From the NCBI RefSeq assembly GCF_004011505.1, contig NZ_SAUN01000001.1, forward strand, positions 9,079,501 to 9,143,500: a DNA stretch of 64,000 nt, written 5' to 3'. Source of the stretch: Nonomuraea polychroma (lineage in GTDB: Bacteria > Actinomycetota > Actinomycetes > Streptosporangiales > Streptosporangiaceae). Below are positions 35,517 to 43,928 of the stretch, one piece after another. The notes beneath the pieces are model-generated. The model did no database searches. It had not been told where the DNA came from and worked only from the letters and a program-made list of their open reading frames with translations. Numbering within the stretch: the stretch's first letter is position 1; the number at the start of each line of letters is the position of its first letter. Position numbers and translations under genes: made by a program.

Positions 35517-38443
35517 GAGCGCGTACCCCCAATGACGGCGACCCCGCAGGCGGGCAGCCGTACCGCCACGGTCTCATCTCCTGGCATGGTGACCGTCGCC
35601 TCGACCGGCTCGGCGGCCAGCGACTGGAGCCTGACACTGTCCTTCCCGATCGAGGTGATGAGCACGTCCGGATGGTCGACCGAGGCGTACGTCTCGGTGA
35701 CCGCCGGGCTGTCGGTGACCAGCGCGCCGACGAACGGCTCGGTCAGCCCGGCTGCCGCCGCCGCGCCCAGCCGCCTGCCCTGGACGCCTGTTTCCGACGT
35801 GACGGCATAGCGGAAAGTGGTCTCGCCCTGTTGCTGCGCCGGGAAGTTGGTGTCCCAGATGTTGTTGAGCGCCCAGGAATAGACCGTGCCGTCCTCCTGG
35901 TCGAGGGTCGGCGGGAACGGCGCGTACGGCATGTGGATGGTGCCCAGCTGCACCAGCGGAGCCTCCAGCGTGGCCCAGGCGATGGTCAGCTCGGGGTCCT
36001 CGAACGCGATCCAGTGCCTGATCGGCAACATGTACTCGGCCGAGCCCGGCACGCGGGGCACGTCCGGTCCGCCGACGCCGCCGGTGAGCTCCCAGGCGGT
36101 GGCCCGTCCGGCCGCGAACGGGAAAGCCAGGAACACCGCCTCCTTGGCCGGGGTGCCCTGCTTGGCGAGCTGGTAAGTGAGGTCCAGCCGGGGCACGCCG
36201 TAGTGCAGCTCGATCGTGGTGCGGATCCAGTCCACACCCTTGCCGCGCAGCTCCACGACCAGCTTCTCGCCCACGGCCGTGCGCTGGCACTTGGTGATGG
36301 TGGCGTGCTTGCCGATGGCCCGGTCGCCGAGGAGCGTACGATCATGCGCCCCGACGTGCCCCGACAAATGGTTGAAATGCGGGGCGGTGGCGTACTGGTC
36401 GTACACGTACTGGCCGAACCCGGCGGCGGCGTCCCCGTTGACCAGCTCGCGGCCCGCCCGCTTGTCGAAGATCGAGCTGATGTGGCCCTCGCGCACGTCG
36501 TAGGCCACGCGGTAGAACTCGTTCTCGATCGCCGTGGTGTCGCCGAGCTCCCGGAGCTCCACCGGCTCGGGGGCCTGGGTCTCGCCGGGCACGACGTCAA
36601 GCCGTACGTAGCCGAACCCGGGCACCTCACGCACGACCGCGTGGACGTGCCGACCGATCGGCCGGGTCGGCCAGTCGTCCGGGTCCACGAACTCCTCGTG
36701 GTGCGGGACCGTCTCCCCGGTCCGCGCGTCCACCAGCGCGATCGGCACGTCCACGCCCACCACGTCACGCGGCAGGAACGCGTGCACGACGTCGGTGCGC
36801 GCCCGGGTCGCGGGGTTGAAGACCGCGAAGGACGTCAGAGCGCCGCCCTCGGTCCCCGTCTCCGACAACGCCGCGGCGAACCGTCTGACGGCGGCGTGCA
36901 ACAGGTCGGCCGCGTCGTCCTGCGCCTGGTAGGCCCCCGAGGACTTGCGGGTCCACTGCAGCCCGCCGGAGTCCCCGGCCTCCTCGGCGTCCTCCCAGGG
37001 ATTGGCCGCGCCCCACGTGTGCTCGTTGAACAGGGCGACCTTGTCGTAGGCGGCGTCGATCTCCTCGGTCACGTCCGCCCCGGCCAGCGTGTGCAGGGTC
37101 TCGGCGGCGCGCAGCGCGGACTGGGCGCGGCGGACGTAGCCCAGCGGACGCGCGCCCGAGCCGAGCCCGTCGGCCCACCAGTCGGTCCAGTCGCCCTCGT
37201 GCACCGCCAGCCGGTCGAGGTAACGCTCCTCGACGTGCCGGAAGAAGTCGCTGTTGACCGCCGACCGCAGCCGCGGGTAGGCCCACTCCTCGTTCCACCT
37301 GCGGGCGATCGAGGCGGGCACGATCGACGGTCCCGCGTTGTCGGCGTGCGCACCCTGCACCCGCAGGTGCAGCACGTCCAGCTCGTACGGCTCCCGCGGC
37401 GCGTCGGGCCCCTGCCATCCGAACGTGCCGGGCCCGTACGGGTAGCCGCGCGTGGCCAGCGCAGACAGGTAGCGCGGCAGCAGATCGTCGGCCAGCTCGT
37501 AGGAGTCGGTCAGCCCGACCGTGTTGCCCTCCATGTACGCCATCCCGTGCGGCGTGTCCGTGAACCACACCAGCAGCTCGTTCCCGCTCGGAGCCCGCCA
37601 CCGGAACGGCCTGGTGAGCTTGTCCCCGCCGTGCAGGTAGGGCACCGACCGGCCGGCCCAGTTGTGCGCCGCCGCCAGGTAGCGCACCCCCGCCTGGCTG
37701 AGCGCGTCCACCAGCCCGACGACCGCGCCGGGAACGTCGGTGTGCATGGCCGAGGTGACCGGGAAGCTGAACTGCCGGGTGAAGCGCAGCTGCCGGTGCA
37801 GCTCCTCGGTCGAGCACGCCTCCGTGTGCAGCTGGAACGGCAGCGCGGTCACCTCGATCACGCCCTCGCGGCCGCGTCGCGTGAAGGACTCGACCATCTC
37901 GGCCGGGCGGGCGGCCAGCCACTTCAGCGCCGGCATCGACGACTCGACCGTCCACCGGAACTTGGCGTCGTCCGGCCAGGACGCGGTCTCCTCCGCCAGC
38001 CGCAGCGCCGCGTCCAGGTAGTCGAGGTGATGCCGGAGCACGGTGCCCTGCGGATCGGTGTAGCCGATGTCCAGGTGCGAGTGGTGCACGACGAACACGC
38101 TCCACTTACGCTGCGGGGTGACGGTGATCCGGGCGCTGCCGACCACCCCGGCGTCGTCGCGGCACTCCAGGGTGAACTCGCGCGGCGCGTCCACCTCGGG
38201 CACCAGCAAGGTCACGTCCTTGCCGGAGGCGCTGTCCACCCCCACCAGCACATGCGTCAGCGGCTCGGTGCTCGACACCCTGACCGCCTGCCGGCCGTCG
38301 TGGGTGAACAGCGGCACCACCGCGACCCGCACCTCCAGCCCGCGCACGCTGATGACGGGGGTCGAGGTGTCGTCCCGCAGGGCCTGCCTGATCCCGTCGT
38401 AGTCGGGGCTACCCAGGCTGCGCTGGAGCAACCGGCTGGTCAT
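35513..38443 (-). CDS. GH38-like glycoside hydrolase
   Basis: The 976-residue protein resembles glycoside hydrolase family 38 alpha-mannosidases. After about 115 residues of an N-terminal domain comes the zinc-type motif HSHLDIGYTD (121-130). MHTDVPG then contains an aspartate where the GH38 nucleophile would lie, and a long C-terminal beta-sandwich region follows. The sequence is divergent and could belong to the DUF5054-like side branch rather than true alpha-mannosidases. There is no signal peptide, so it would act on imported oligosaccharides. The ATG at 38443 follows AGGGAG and overlaps the permease stop by one base (TGATG). The frame stays open upstream but that part is the permease in another frame. 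Confidence 0.82.
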   Translation of the reverse strand: MTSRLLQRSLGSPDYDGIRQALRDDTSTPVISVRGLEVRVAVVPLFTHDGRQAVRVSSTEPLTHVLVGVDSASGKDVTLLVPEVDAPREFTLECRDDAGVVGSARITVTPQRKWSVFVVHHSHLDIGYTDPQGTVLRHHLDYLDAALRLAEETASWPDDAKFRWTVESSMPALKWLAARPAEMVESFTRRGREGVIEVTALPFQLHTEACSTEELHRQLRFTRQFSFPVTSAMHTDVPGAVVGLVDALSQAGVRYLAAAHNWAGRSVPYLHGGDKLTRPFRWRAPSGNELLVWFTDTPHGMAYMEGNTVGLTDSYELADDLLPRYLSALATRGYPYGPGTFGWQGPDAPREPYELDVLHLRVQGAHADNAGPSIVPASIARRWNEEWAYPRLRSAVNSDFFRHVEERYLDRLAVHEGDWTDWWADGLGSGARPLGYVRRAQSALRAAETLHTLAGADVTEEIDAAYDKVALFNEHTWGAANPWEDAEEAGDSGGLQWTRKSSGAYQAQDDAADLLHAAVRRFAAALSETGTEGGALTSFAVFNPATRARTDVVHAFLPRDVVGVDVPIALVDARTGETVPHHEEFVDPDDWPTRPIGRHVHAVVREVPGFGYVRLDVVPGETQAPEPVELRELGDTTAIENEFYRVAYDVREGHISSIFDKRAGRELVNGDAAAGFGQYVYDQYATAPHFNHLSGHVGAHDRTLLGDRAIGKHATITKCQRTAVGEKLVVELRGKGVDWIRTTIELHYGVPRLDLTYQLAKQGTPAKEAVFLAFPFAAGRATAWELTGGVGGPDVPRVPGSAEYMLPIRHWIAFEDPELTIAWATLEAPLVQLGTIHMPYAPFPPTLDQEDGTVYSWALNNIWDTNFPAQQQGETTFRYAVTSETGVQGRRLGAAAAAGLTEPFVGALVTDSPAVTETYASVDHPDVLITSIGKDSVRLQSLAAEPVEATVTMPGDETVAVRLPACGVAVIGGTRS

Positions 38444-39252
38444 CACACACTCCCTAGAGACAGGCCTCGGGCGAAGAGGCGCTGGGTGGCGAGGAACAAC
38501 ACGACGGTCGGCAACGAGACCACCAGTCCCGCGGCCAGTCCGACGGGCACCGGCGTTCCGGCGTACACGTCGGTCATGAGCCCGGCGATGGCGGTCATCA
38601 CCGGGCGAACGTTCTCGGTCTGGGTCAGGGTCAGGCCGAAGACGAGGTCGTTCCAGATGAAGGTGAACTCGAGGATGAACACGGCCGTCAGGGCGCTCAG
38701 CGACATCGGCAGGTAGATGCGCCAGAAGATGCGCCACGTCGAGGCGCCGTCCATGCGGGCCGCCTCGAAGATCGAGAACGCCACTCCGGAGTAGAAGTTC
38801 CGCAACACGAACGCGCCCAGCGGCACGTTGATCGCCGTGTAGATGACGATCAGGCCGAGGTGGGTGTCGTACAGGCCGGCGTCGCTGTAGCTGACGAACA
38901 GCGGCACGAGCAACATCTGCGAGGGGAAGACGGTGCCGCCGAAGATCAGCAGGAACCACCAGAACCCATGACGCAGCCGCAGCACCACGATGGTGTATCC
39001 CGCCAGCGCCCCGATGATCACAGCGAGCAGCGGCGAGACGATGGCGTAGAGCGCGGTGCTGGCCAGGCTCCCGCCCAGGTTGGCGCCCTCGATGGCGTGG
39101 CCGAAGTTCTCCAGCAGCGAGAAGTCGGCGGACGGCACCCAGGCGCGGTCCGGATCGTACGAGGTCGCCGGCCGCGAAGCGTTGACGAGCAGCAGATAGG
39201 TCGGCCCGAGCCAGATCAGCCCGAGCACGATGAGCACGGCACGCCGGATCAT
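38443..39252 (-). CDS. carbohydrate ABC transporter permease (MalG type)
   Basis: This 269-residue inner-membrane permease of the binding-protein-dependent type has six predicted helices and the cytoplasmic EAA loop EAARMDGASTWRIFWRIYLP that contacts the ATPase. It is the second of two permeases after the solute-binding protein. No ATPase gene is in the operon; actinobacterial sugar transporters commonly use a shared MsiK-type ATPase, which is assumed here. Its start overlaps the MalF-type gene by 4 bases. Confidence 0.94.
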   Translation of the reverse strand: MIRRAVLIVLGLIWLGPTYLLLVNASRPATSYDPDRAWVPSADFSLLENFGHAIEGANLGGSLASTALYAIVSPLLAVIIGALAGYTIVVLRLRHGFWWFLLIFGGTVFPSQMLLVPLFVSYSDAGLYDTHLGLIVIYTAINVPLGAFVLRNFYSGVAFSIFEAARMDGASTWRIFWRIYLPMSLSALTAVFILEFTFIWNDLVFGLTLTQTENVRPVMTAIAGLMTDVYAGTPVPVGLAAGLVVSLPTVVLFLATQRLFARGLSLGSV

Positions 39253-40097
39253 GACGCCACCTGCCTCCTCAGGTAGAGGTAGGACGCCAGTCCGGTGACC
39301 ACGGTGAGCAACACCGCCACGGCCGAGCCGTAGCCGTAATCACTGGCCACGAAGGTCTCCTTGTACATGGTGACCGCCAGCGTCTCGGAGTTGCGTCCCG
39401 GACCGCCCTGCGTCAGCACCCACACGATGTCGAACGTCTTCAGGCTGGCCACCAGCGCCAGCCCCACCACGACCGCCGTCAGCGGCCGCATCAGCGGCCA
39501 GATCACGTGCCTGAACAACCGCCACCCCGACGCCCCGTCCAGCCGCGCCGCCTCGATCGGCTCCTTGGGGATGGACTGCAGGCCCACGACGAACAACAGC
39601 GTGTTCACGCCCAGCTGCTGCCAGGTCCACACCAGCAGCATGGCGAGGGTGTTGTGCGGCGCTTCCTGCAAGAACGCGGTGTCCACGCCGAGCAGCAGGT
39701 TGGCGATCCCGCCGTGGGACAGGATCGGGCTCCACACCATGGCCAGGCCCGCGCCGCTCAGCGCGTACGGCAACATGAACGGCACGCGGTACCAGGCGCC
39801 GCCCTTGATGTCGTACGACAGGACCGCGACCAGCAGCCCGAGCCCGACCGGCAGCACCATCGTGCCGGCCACCCAGATCAGCGTGTTGCGGGTCGAGGTG
39901 AGCAACGCCGGGTCGTCCAGCAACTTGCCGAAGTTCGCGAAGCCGACCCAGGCGGGCGGCTCCAACCCGTCGTAGCGGGTGAGGCTCAGGTAGGCGGTCC
40001 ACACGAACGGCGCGTAGAGCAGCACCGCGACCAGAATGGCCGCCGGCGCCACGTACCCGTGACGGAACCGCCCCAGCATAGGCGCGCGGGTTGTCAC
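39249..40097 (-). CDS. carbohydrate ABC transporter permease (MalF type)
   Basis: The 282-residue first permease of the sugar transporter has six hydrophobic segments, starting with GYVAPAAILVAVLLY, and the EAA loop EAARLDGASGWRLFRHVIWP. GTG at 40097 overlaps the solute-binding protein stop (GTGA), which fixes the start; the frame is open further upstream without membrane character. Partner of the MalG-type permease and of the lipoprotein binding protein. Confidence 0.94.
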   Translation of the reverse strand: MTTRAPMLGRFRHGYVAPAAILVAVLLYAPFVWTAYLSLTRYDGLEPPAWVGFANFGKLLDDPALLTSTRNTLIWVAGTMVLPVGLGLLVAVLSYDIKGGAWYRVPFMLPYALSGAGLAMVWSPILSHGGIANLLLGVDTAFLQEAPHNTLAMLLVWTWQQLGVNTLLFVVGLQSIPKEPIEAARLDGASGWRLFRHVIWPLMRPLTAVVVGLALVASLKTFDIVWVLTQGGPGRNSETLAVTMYKETFVASDYGYGSAVAVLLTVVTGLASYLYLRRQVAS

Positions 40098-41344
40098 TGA
40101 TGCGTGCTCCAGTACTCGTCGGCGGCCTTCTGGATGGTCTCCAGCACCTCCTTGTAGGCGCCGGGCTCGGTGACGAACTTGCTGAAACCGTCCAGCGCGG
40201 CCGTCAGGATGGGTGGCGGCGTGGCCTCGAAGTAGCGGTTGACCAGCCGGTACTTGCCGCTGCCCGCGTCCTTGGTGACGGTGCCGAGCGCCTCGTCCTT
40301 GATGGTGACCTTGGGGTTGGCGCTCACGTCGCCCCGGCTGGTGGCCCACTTCTCCTGGGCTTCGGCGGTCGTCCACCACTTGAGGTACTTCATGCTCGCG
40401 TCGGGGTCGGCGGCCTTGGCCAGCGAGCAGAGCGGGCCGCTCTCGAAGATCATCGACGTCTTGGGGAGCGAGGCGTTGACGTTGGGGATGACGAAGAAGT
40501 CGTAGTCGGTGCCCGGCTTCAAGTCGCGCTGGGTCATGCTGGTGTTGAACCAGGTCCCGAACGACACCATCGCCGCCTTGCCGGTCTTGAGCACGTCCCC
40601 GGGATCCGTCTTATCGCCCGGGTTGATGAAATATCCGGCGTCAATGAGCTGCTTCCACCGCTCCATCACCTGCACCACGCCCGGGTCGGTGTACTTCGCC
40701 TTGCCTGTGGACAGGCGGTCGTACAGGTCGGGGTCGGTGCCGGCCATGAGCTGCTCGAACCAGACGAACGAGAACAACACGCTGGTGTGATAAAACGCCT
40801 TCACCCCGTTCTGCTTCAGGGTGTCGGCCGTCTTGATGAGGTCGTCCCACGTCTGCGGCGGCTGCAGGCCGTACTTGTCGAAGATCTTCTTGTTGTAGAA
40901 CATGCCCCAGTAGGCGACGTTCATCGGCACGCAATACTGCTTGCCGCCGATCGTGTAGTAGGGGGCGAGGTCCTGCGACAGGTCGCCCGCCTTGATCGCC
41001 TCCTGCCAGACGGCGGTGGTGTCGGCCACCTGCTTCTGCTTGACGATCTCCTCGAGCATCCCGCCGGTCTGCCAGGTGAACAGATCGGGCTTGACGTTCG
41101 TGCGGAACGACGCCTTGATGAAGGCCTGGTACTGCGCCGAGTCCGTGTATCCCGTCGGCTTCATGCCCAGGCCGATGCTCGGCTTGGACAGCGCGCCCAT
41201 CTCGTCGAAGAACTTCGTCCAGGCGCCTTTGTCGTTGTACAGGGTTAACTCGGTCTTCTTCTGCGGCGCGGCGGCGTTGCCGCCGCCGCACGCGGTCAGG
41301 ACGAGCGCCGCCACGCCGAGCGTGGCCATGCGTGACCGGAGCAT
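40094..41344 (-). CDS. extracellular solute-binding lipoprotein, sugar ABC transporter
   Basis: The 416-residue family 1 solute-binding protein has a short lipoprotein signal with lipidation Cys19 in LVLTAC. Its mature part is a two-lobed binding protein with PDLFTWQTGG, YGLQPPQTWDDL and KAAMVSFGTW, typical of oligosaccharide binders. ATG at 41344 follows AAGGAGG. It lies 20 bp after the GntR gene, so its expression is probably tied to that repressor. The ligand is unknown; the GH38-like and glucarate-type enzymes downstream suggest a mannoside or an acid sugar. Confidence 0.94.
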   Translation of the reverse strand: MLRSRMATLGVAALVLTACGGGNAAAPQKKTELTLYNDKGAWTKFFDEMGALSKPSIGLGMKPTGYTDSAQYQAFIKASFRTNVKPDLFTWQTGGMLEEIVKQKQVADTTAVWQEAIKAGDLSQDLAPYYTIGGKQYCVPMNVAYWGMFYNKKIFDKYGLQPPQTWDDLIKTADTLKQNGVKAFYHTSVLFSFVWFEQLMAGTDPDLYDRLSTGKAKYTDPGVVQVMERWKQLIDAGYFINPGDKTDPGDVLKTGKAAMVSFGTWFNTSMTQRDLKPGTDYDFFVIPNVNASLPKTSMIFESGPLCSLAKAADPDASMKYLKWWTTAEAQEKWATSRGDVSANPKVTIKDEALGTVTKDAGSGKYRLVNRYFEATPPPILTAALDGFSKFVTEPGAYKEVLETIQKAADEYWSTHQ

Positions 41345-41364
41345 GGACCGGCCTCCTTGGTTCT

Positions 41365-42063
41365 CTACTTGGGGGGTTGCAACCGGTGCTCTATAACCGT
41401 CTTCACGTCCACCAGGTGGGCCCGCATCCGCTCCTCGGCCTCGGCCGCGTCACGTGCTTCGATGGCCTCCAGGATCGCCAGGTGCTCCTCGTAGTCGCGG
41501 CGCCGGTCATCGAAGATCTGCAGGATCTCCCGCTGCTCGGGCCCGTGGACGGTGAGCAGCGAGTCGACGACCTCGTGCAGCACGCTGTTGCCCGCCATCC
41601 GCGCGGTCGCCCGGTGGAAGGTCATGTTCGCGTCGTGCAGCTCGGCGTCCTCGCCGCGCAGGTGCCTGCCTGCCTCGTCGAGCACTTGTTGGAGCGCGGC
41701 CAGTTCCTCGCGCCCGGCGTGCTCGGCGGCCAGCGCGGCCAGCGGCGGCTCGATGAGGATGCGCGCGTCCAGCAGCTCCAGCAGCCGGGCGGCATGGATC
41801 TCGCGCATGTTGGGGTTGGGCAGGACCAGCCGCTCGATGTCGGCACCGACGTAGATGCCGGACCCGTGCCGCATCTCGATGGCCCCGGTGGCCTCGAGCC
41901 TGCGCAGCGCCTCGCGCAGCGTCGGGGTGGTGACGGCGAAGCGCTGCGAGAGCTCCCTGGTCGAGGGCAGCCTGTCCCCCGGCCGGTGCCCTCCGGTACG
42001 GATGAGCTCCAGCATGCGCTCGGTCAGAGCGTCGGAAAGCGTGGGCCGCGTTACCTCGGACAT
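41365..42063 (-). CDS. GntR-family (FadR/VanR-type) repressor
   Basis: The 232-residue regulator has an N-terminal winged helix (about 15-75, with RLPSTRELSQRF and TTPTLREALRRLEATG) and an all-helical FCD-type effector domain with Asp and His ligands likely (HDANMTFHRATARMAGN). It probably senses a sugar acid or a breakdown product and represses its own operon. The ATG at 42063 has no ribosome binding site and lies 3 bases from a perfect palindrome, so the transcript may be leaderless. An in-frame start at 42081 would place the operator inside the coding sequence and is less likely. Confidence 0.92.
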   Translation of the reverse strand: MSEVTRPTLSDALTERMLELIRTGGHRPGDRLPSTRELSQRFAVTTPTLREALRRLEATGAIEMRHGSGIYVGADIERLVLPNPNMREIHAARLLELLDARILIEPPLAALAAEHAGREELAALQQVLDEAGRHLRGEDAELHDANMTFHRATARMAGNSVLHEVVDSLLTVHGPEQREILQIFDDRRRDYEEHLAILEAIEARDAAEAEERMRAHLVDVKTVIEHRLQPPK

Positions 42064-42066
42064 ATC

Positions 42067-42083
42067 AAGTGATCTAATCACTT
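42067..42083. promoter_or_regulatory. perfect 17-bp operator palindrome of the GntR operon
   Basis: AAGTGAT-CTA-ATCACTT is a perfect inverted repeat with 7-bp arms directly before the GntR start codon. The arm size and spacing suit a dimeric FadR-type winged helix. It covers a plausible promoter (TAGACG, 18 bp, TAGATC on the minus strand), which indicates autorepression. A copy with two changes lies in the promoter of the DUF4185 operon at 28293-28309. Confidence 0.8.
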
Positions 42084-42153
42084 AATGCCATTGGCGTCTA
42101 TGAGCAGAGTGGTTTTCGTGGCGAGCGGGCGTTACGCGATTTCATGGCACGCG

Positions 42154-42696
42154 TCAGCGCTTGAGCCACTCCGTCATCATGTCGATCTGGCCCTTCCTGG
42201 AGGCCTGCACCTGCCGGGCCCACTCCTTGACCGCCGGATTCGCCCCGTTGTAGACCTCCATGCCCGCCATCTGCACAGCGTCGTCCTGATGAGCGATCAG
42301 CAGGTTGAGGAGGTCGCGCTCGAAGGACTTGGACTTCTTCAATGCCTGGATCTGCTTGACGTCGGTCTCGGGCATGCCGCCGTGATGATCGTGCCCCGTC
42401 GACGGGGCAGTGAGGGGCTGATCCCAGGAGTGCAGCCATCGCAACATCATCTCGACCTCGTTCTGCTGCGTGCTCTCGATGGCCGCGGTGAGCGTCTTGA
42501 TCTCCGGCGTGGCGGCACGTTCGGTGCCCACCTTGGCGATCTCGATGCCCTGCCGGTGGTGCTGCACCATCATCTGCACGAACATGACATCGTCGGCGTT
42601 CACCGGCGCTTCGGGGGCTTCGGATCGCCCGCAGCCGGCGATGATCAGCAGGAGCCCTCCTAATAGGGCAGCCGTCGCGACAAGCTTTGCCCGCAC
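42154..42696 (-). CDS. DUF305 lipoprotein
   Basis: The 180-residue exported protein has a lipoprotein signal (lipobox IIAGC) and a DUF305 helical bundle with the paired metal-ligand-like segments MMVQHHRQGIE and LIAHQDDAVQMAGME. DUF305 proteins are ferritin-like in fold and often linked to copper or other metal handling. GTG at 42696 is preferred (AAGGGG upstream), with GTG at 42705 possible. A TAGGAA-ACC-TTCCTA palindrome lies just ahead. Confidence 0.88.
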   Translation of the reverse strand: MRAKLVATAALLGGLLLIIAGCGRSEAPEAPVNADDVMFVQMMVQHHRQGIEIAKVGTERAATPEIKTLTAAIESTQQNEVEMMLRWLHSWDQPLTAPSTGHDHHGGMPETDVKQIQALKKSKSFERDLLNLLIAHQDDAVQMAGMEVYNGANPAVKEWARQVQASRKGQIDMMTEWLKR

Positions 42697-42720
42697 TCGC
42701 CTCACCCCTTAAAAAACTAA

Positions 42721-42735
42721 TAGGAAACCTTCCTA
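42721..42735. promoter_or_regulatory. TAGGAA-N3-TTCCTA palindrome upstream of the DUF305 gene
   Basis: TAGGAA and TTCCTA form a perfect 6-bp inverted repeat with a 3-base spacer, 24 bp ahead of the DUF305 start, in a short AT-rich patch that includes a run of six T on the minus strand. It is placed like an operator or an extended promoter element. The cognate factor is unknown. Confidence 0.5.
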
Positions 42736-42749
42736 AGCGATTTCCCTCT

Positions 42750-42848
42750 CGGGCACAAGGGCCGCACCGGCGCGTCAGCGGCATCGCAGGCGGCGACTGG
42801 CGAGCCCAAGTCGAGCTCCTGGCCGAAACCCGCCACCTGCTCCAGTAG
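42750..42848 (+). pseudogene. possible C-terminal remnant of a lost gene
   Basis: One rightward frame without a start reads a protein-like end (GGDWRAQVELLAETRHLLQ then TAG at 42846-42848). The amphipathic helix and codon use look real, but no start or upstream domain exists. It may be the tail of a gene lost when the surrounding accessory region was rearranged. Chance cannot be excluded. Confidence 0.2.
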
Positions 42849-42860
42849 AACCGGGATCGC

Positions 42861-43193
42861 TCACGGTTCTTCGCCCGCCACGACGGCAAGCAACACGTCC
42901 GCGTGACAGGGCTGATCAGCCGGGCACCAGCACCCGAGATCCTTCCCGGCGAGCTCCCGGCGAGCCTGCTCGACGAGCTCAGGATGCTCGCGCAGATGAA
43001 CCCGGTACAGCTCGATCACCTCGGACCGCTCGTGCACCCGCCCGCCACAAGCCCGGCACCCCTCCCGTCTCACGCTGTGCGGGCTGTTGTACGGACTCGC
43101 CTTCAGACCAGGCGCGGCCCGGCCGACGTAGATCGCCCCCTCAGGCACCCGCCCGTGGTACATGTCCCCCTCGACCTTGACTCGGCGTGGCAT
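42861..43193 (-). CDS. DUF4326 protein
   Basis: The 110-residue protein matches DUF4326, small cysteine-containing proteins common in actinobacteria and their phages. The IYVGRAAPGLKASPY opening and the end CWCPADQPCHADVLL are characteristic and suggest a metal-binding site. The ATG at 43193 follows GGGGAGG. A longer open frame upstream in the same phase has no family features. Function unknown. Confidence 0.88.
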   Translation of the reverse strand: MPRRVKVEGDMYHGRVPEGAIYVGRAAPGLKASPYNSPHSVRREGCRACGGRVHERSEVIELYRVHLREHPELVEQARRELAGKDLGCWCPADQPCHADVLLAVVAGEEP

Positions 43194-43430
43194 GCGACAT
43201 CCTCCCCTCTGACCTGGACCCTTATCCCGGGCCGCCGTCGGGAAACTCGGCAGCGCCGGTGCGGCCCACTGTCCCCGCGAGCACGCGCGAACCACGAGAA
43301 CCTGTGACAGACGGACTCGCCCGGATGGGCGCTCCGGTTCGCGGGGCTGGCCGCCGAGTTCGACGGCGATACCGTGGTGGCCCAGGACCTGATGCGCGTC
43401 GGCGGTGCCGGCCCGGATACCGTCGGGCGA

Positions 43431-43928
43431 ATGACCGTCCGTCTGCGTACCGCGAACGATCTCGATATGCCCGCCGTCGGCGCCCTGCACCACCGGTCCC
43501 GGGCCTCGGCTTACGCCGGCCTGGTCGCACCGGAGGCGCTGACCTTCGGCTCGGAGGAGGCGCTCGGCGAGTGGTGGGCCGAGCGCCGGCGCTGGGAGGC
43601 CGGCACCCACCGGCTGACCGTCGCCGTCTCGGTTTCCGGCATCGTCGGGTTCAGCTATCTGGGGCCGAGCGAGGACGAGGGCGTGACCGAGTTGTACGCC
43701 ATCCACGTGCTGCCCGGGCACGTGGGAACCGGCGTGGGCCGGGCGCTGATGGACGACGCGCTGCCGCACCTGGGCCCGCGCGCGGTGCTGTGGGTGCTGG
43801 AGGGCAACAAGCGGGCCCGCCCGTTCTACGAGAAGGCCGGCTGGTCGGCGGACGGCGTCACCCGCGACGCCCCGATAGGCGGCGAGCTGACCCACCAGCT
43901 GCGGTACGCCCGGACGGCGGCCGGGTGA
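43431..43928 (+). CDS. GNAT acetyltransferase
   Basis: The 165-residue protein has the GNAT fold with the acetyl-CoA loop VLPGHVGTGVGRALM and the later ARPFYEKAGW strand-helix of motif B. Substrate unknown. The ATG at 43431 is preferred; the frame is open for about 40 codons before it without GNAT features. Its stop overlaps the GTG of the frameshifted sigma factor by 4 bases, so the two were once coupled. Confidence 0.88.
   Translation: MTVRLRTANDLDMPAVGALHHRSRASAYAGLVAPEALTFGSEEALGEWWAERRRWEAGTHRLTVAVSVSGIVGFSYLGPSEDEGVTELYAIHVLPGHVGTGVGRALMDDALPHLGPRAVLWVLEGNKRARPFYEKAGWSADGVTRDAPIGGELTHQLRYARTAAG

Noticed and set aside
32904..35810. A 968-codon rightward open frame opposite the S10 peptidase and dehydratase genes
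   Set aside because: Same composition artefact; the leftward proteins have clear catalytic motifs across the whole span.
35672..38716. A 1014-codon rightward open frame opposite the GH38-like gene
   Set aside because: The translation is low in hydrophobic residues and rich in Arg, Gly, His and Gln without domain features, while the leftward frame has conserved enzyme motifs.
38444..38959. Upstream extension of the GH38-like frame for 172 codons
   Set aside because: The extension is out of frame over the MalG-type permease and is Arg/His/Pro-rich; the ATG at 38443 has a ribosome binding site and couples to the permease stop.
41375..41384. GGTTGCAACC palindrome resembling a LacI-type half-operator
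   Set aside because: It lies within the last codons of the GntR gene, is short, and no LacI gene is nearby; probably chance.
43310..43430. In-frame extension upstream of the first GNAT gene
   Set aside because: About 40 open codons precede the ATG, but GNAT similarity begins at the ATG and no start codon with a ribosome binding site is found further up.
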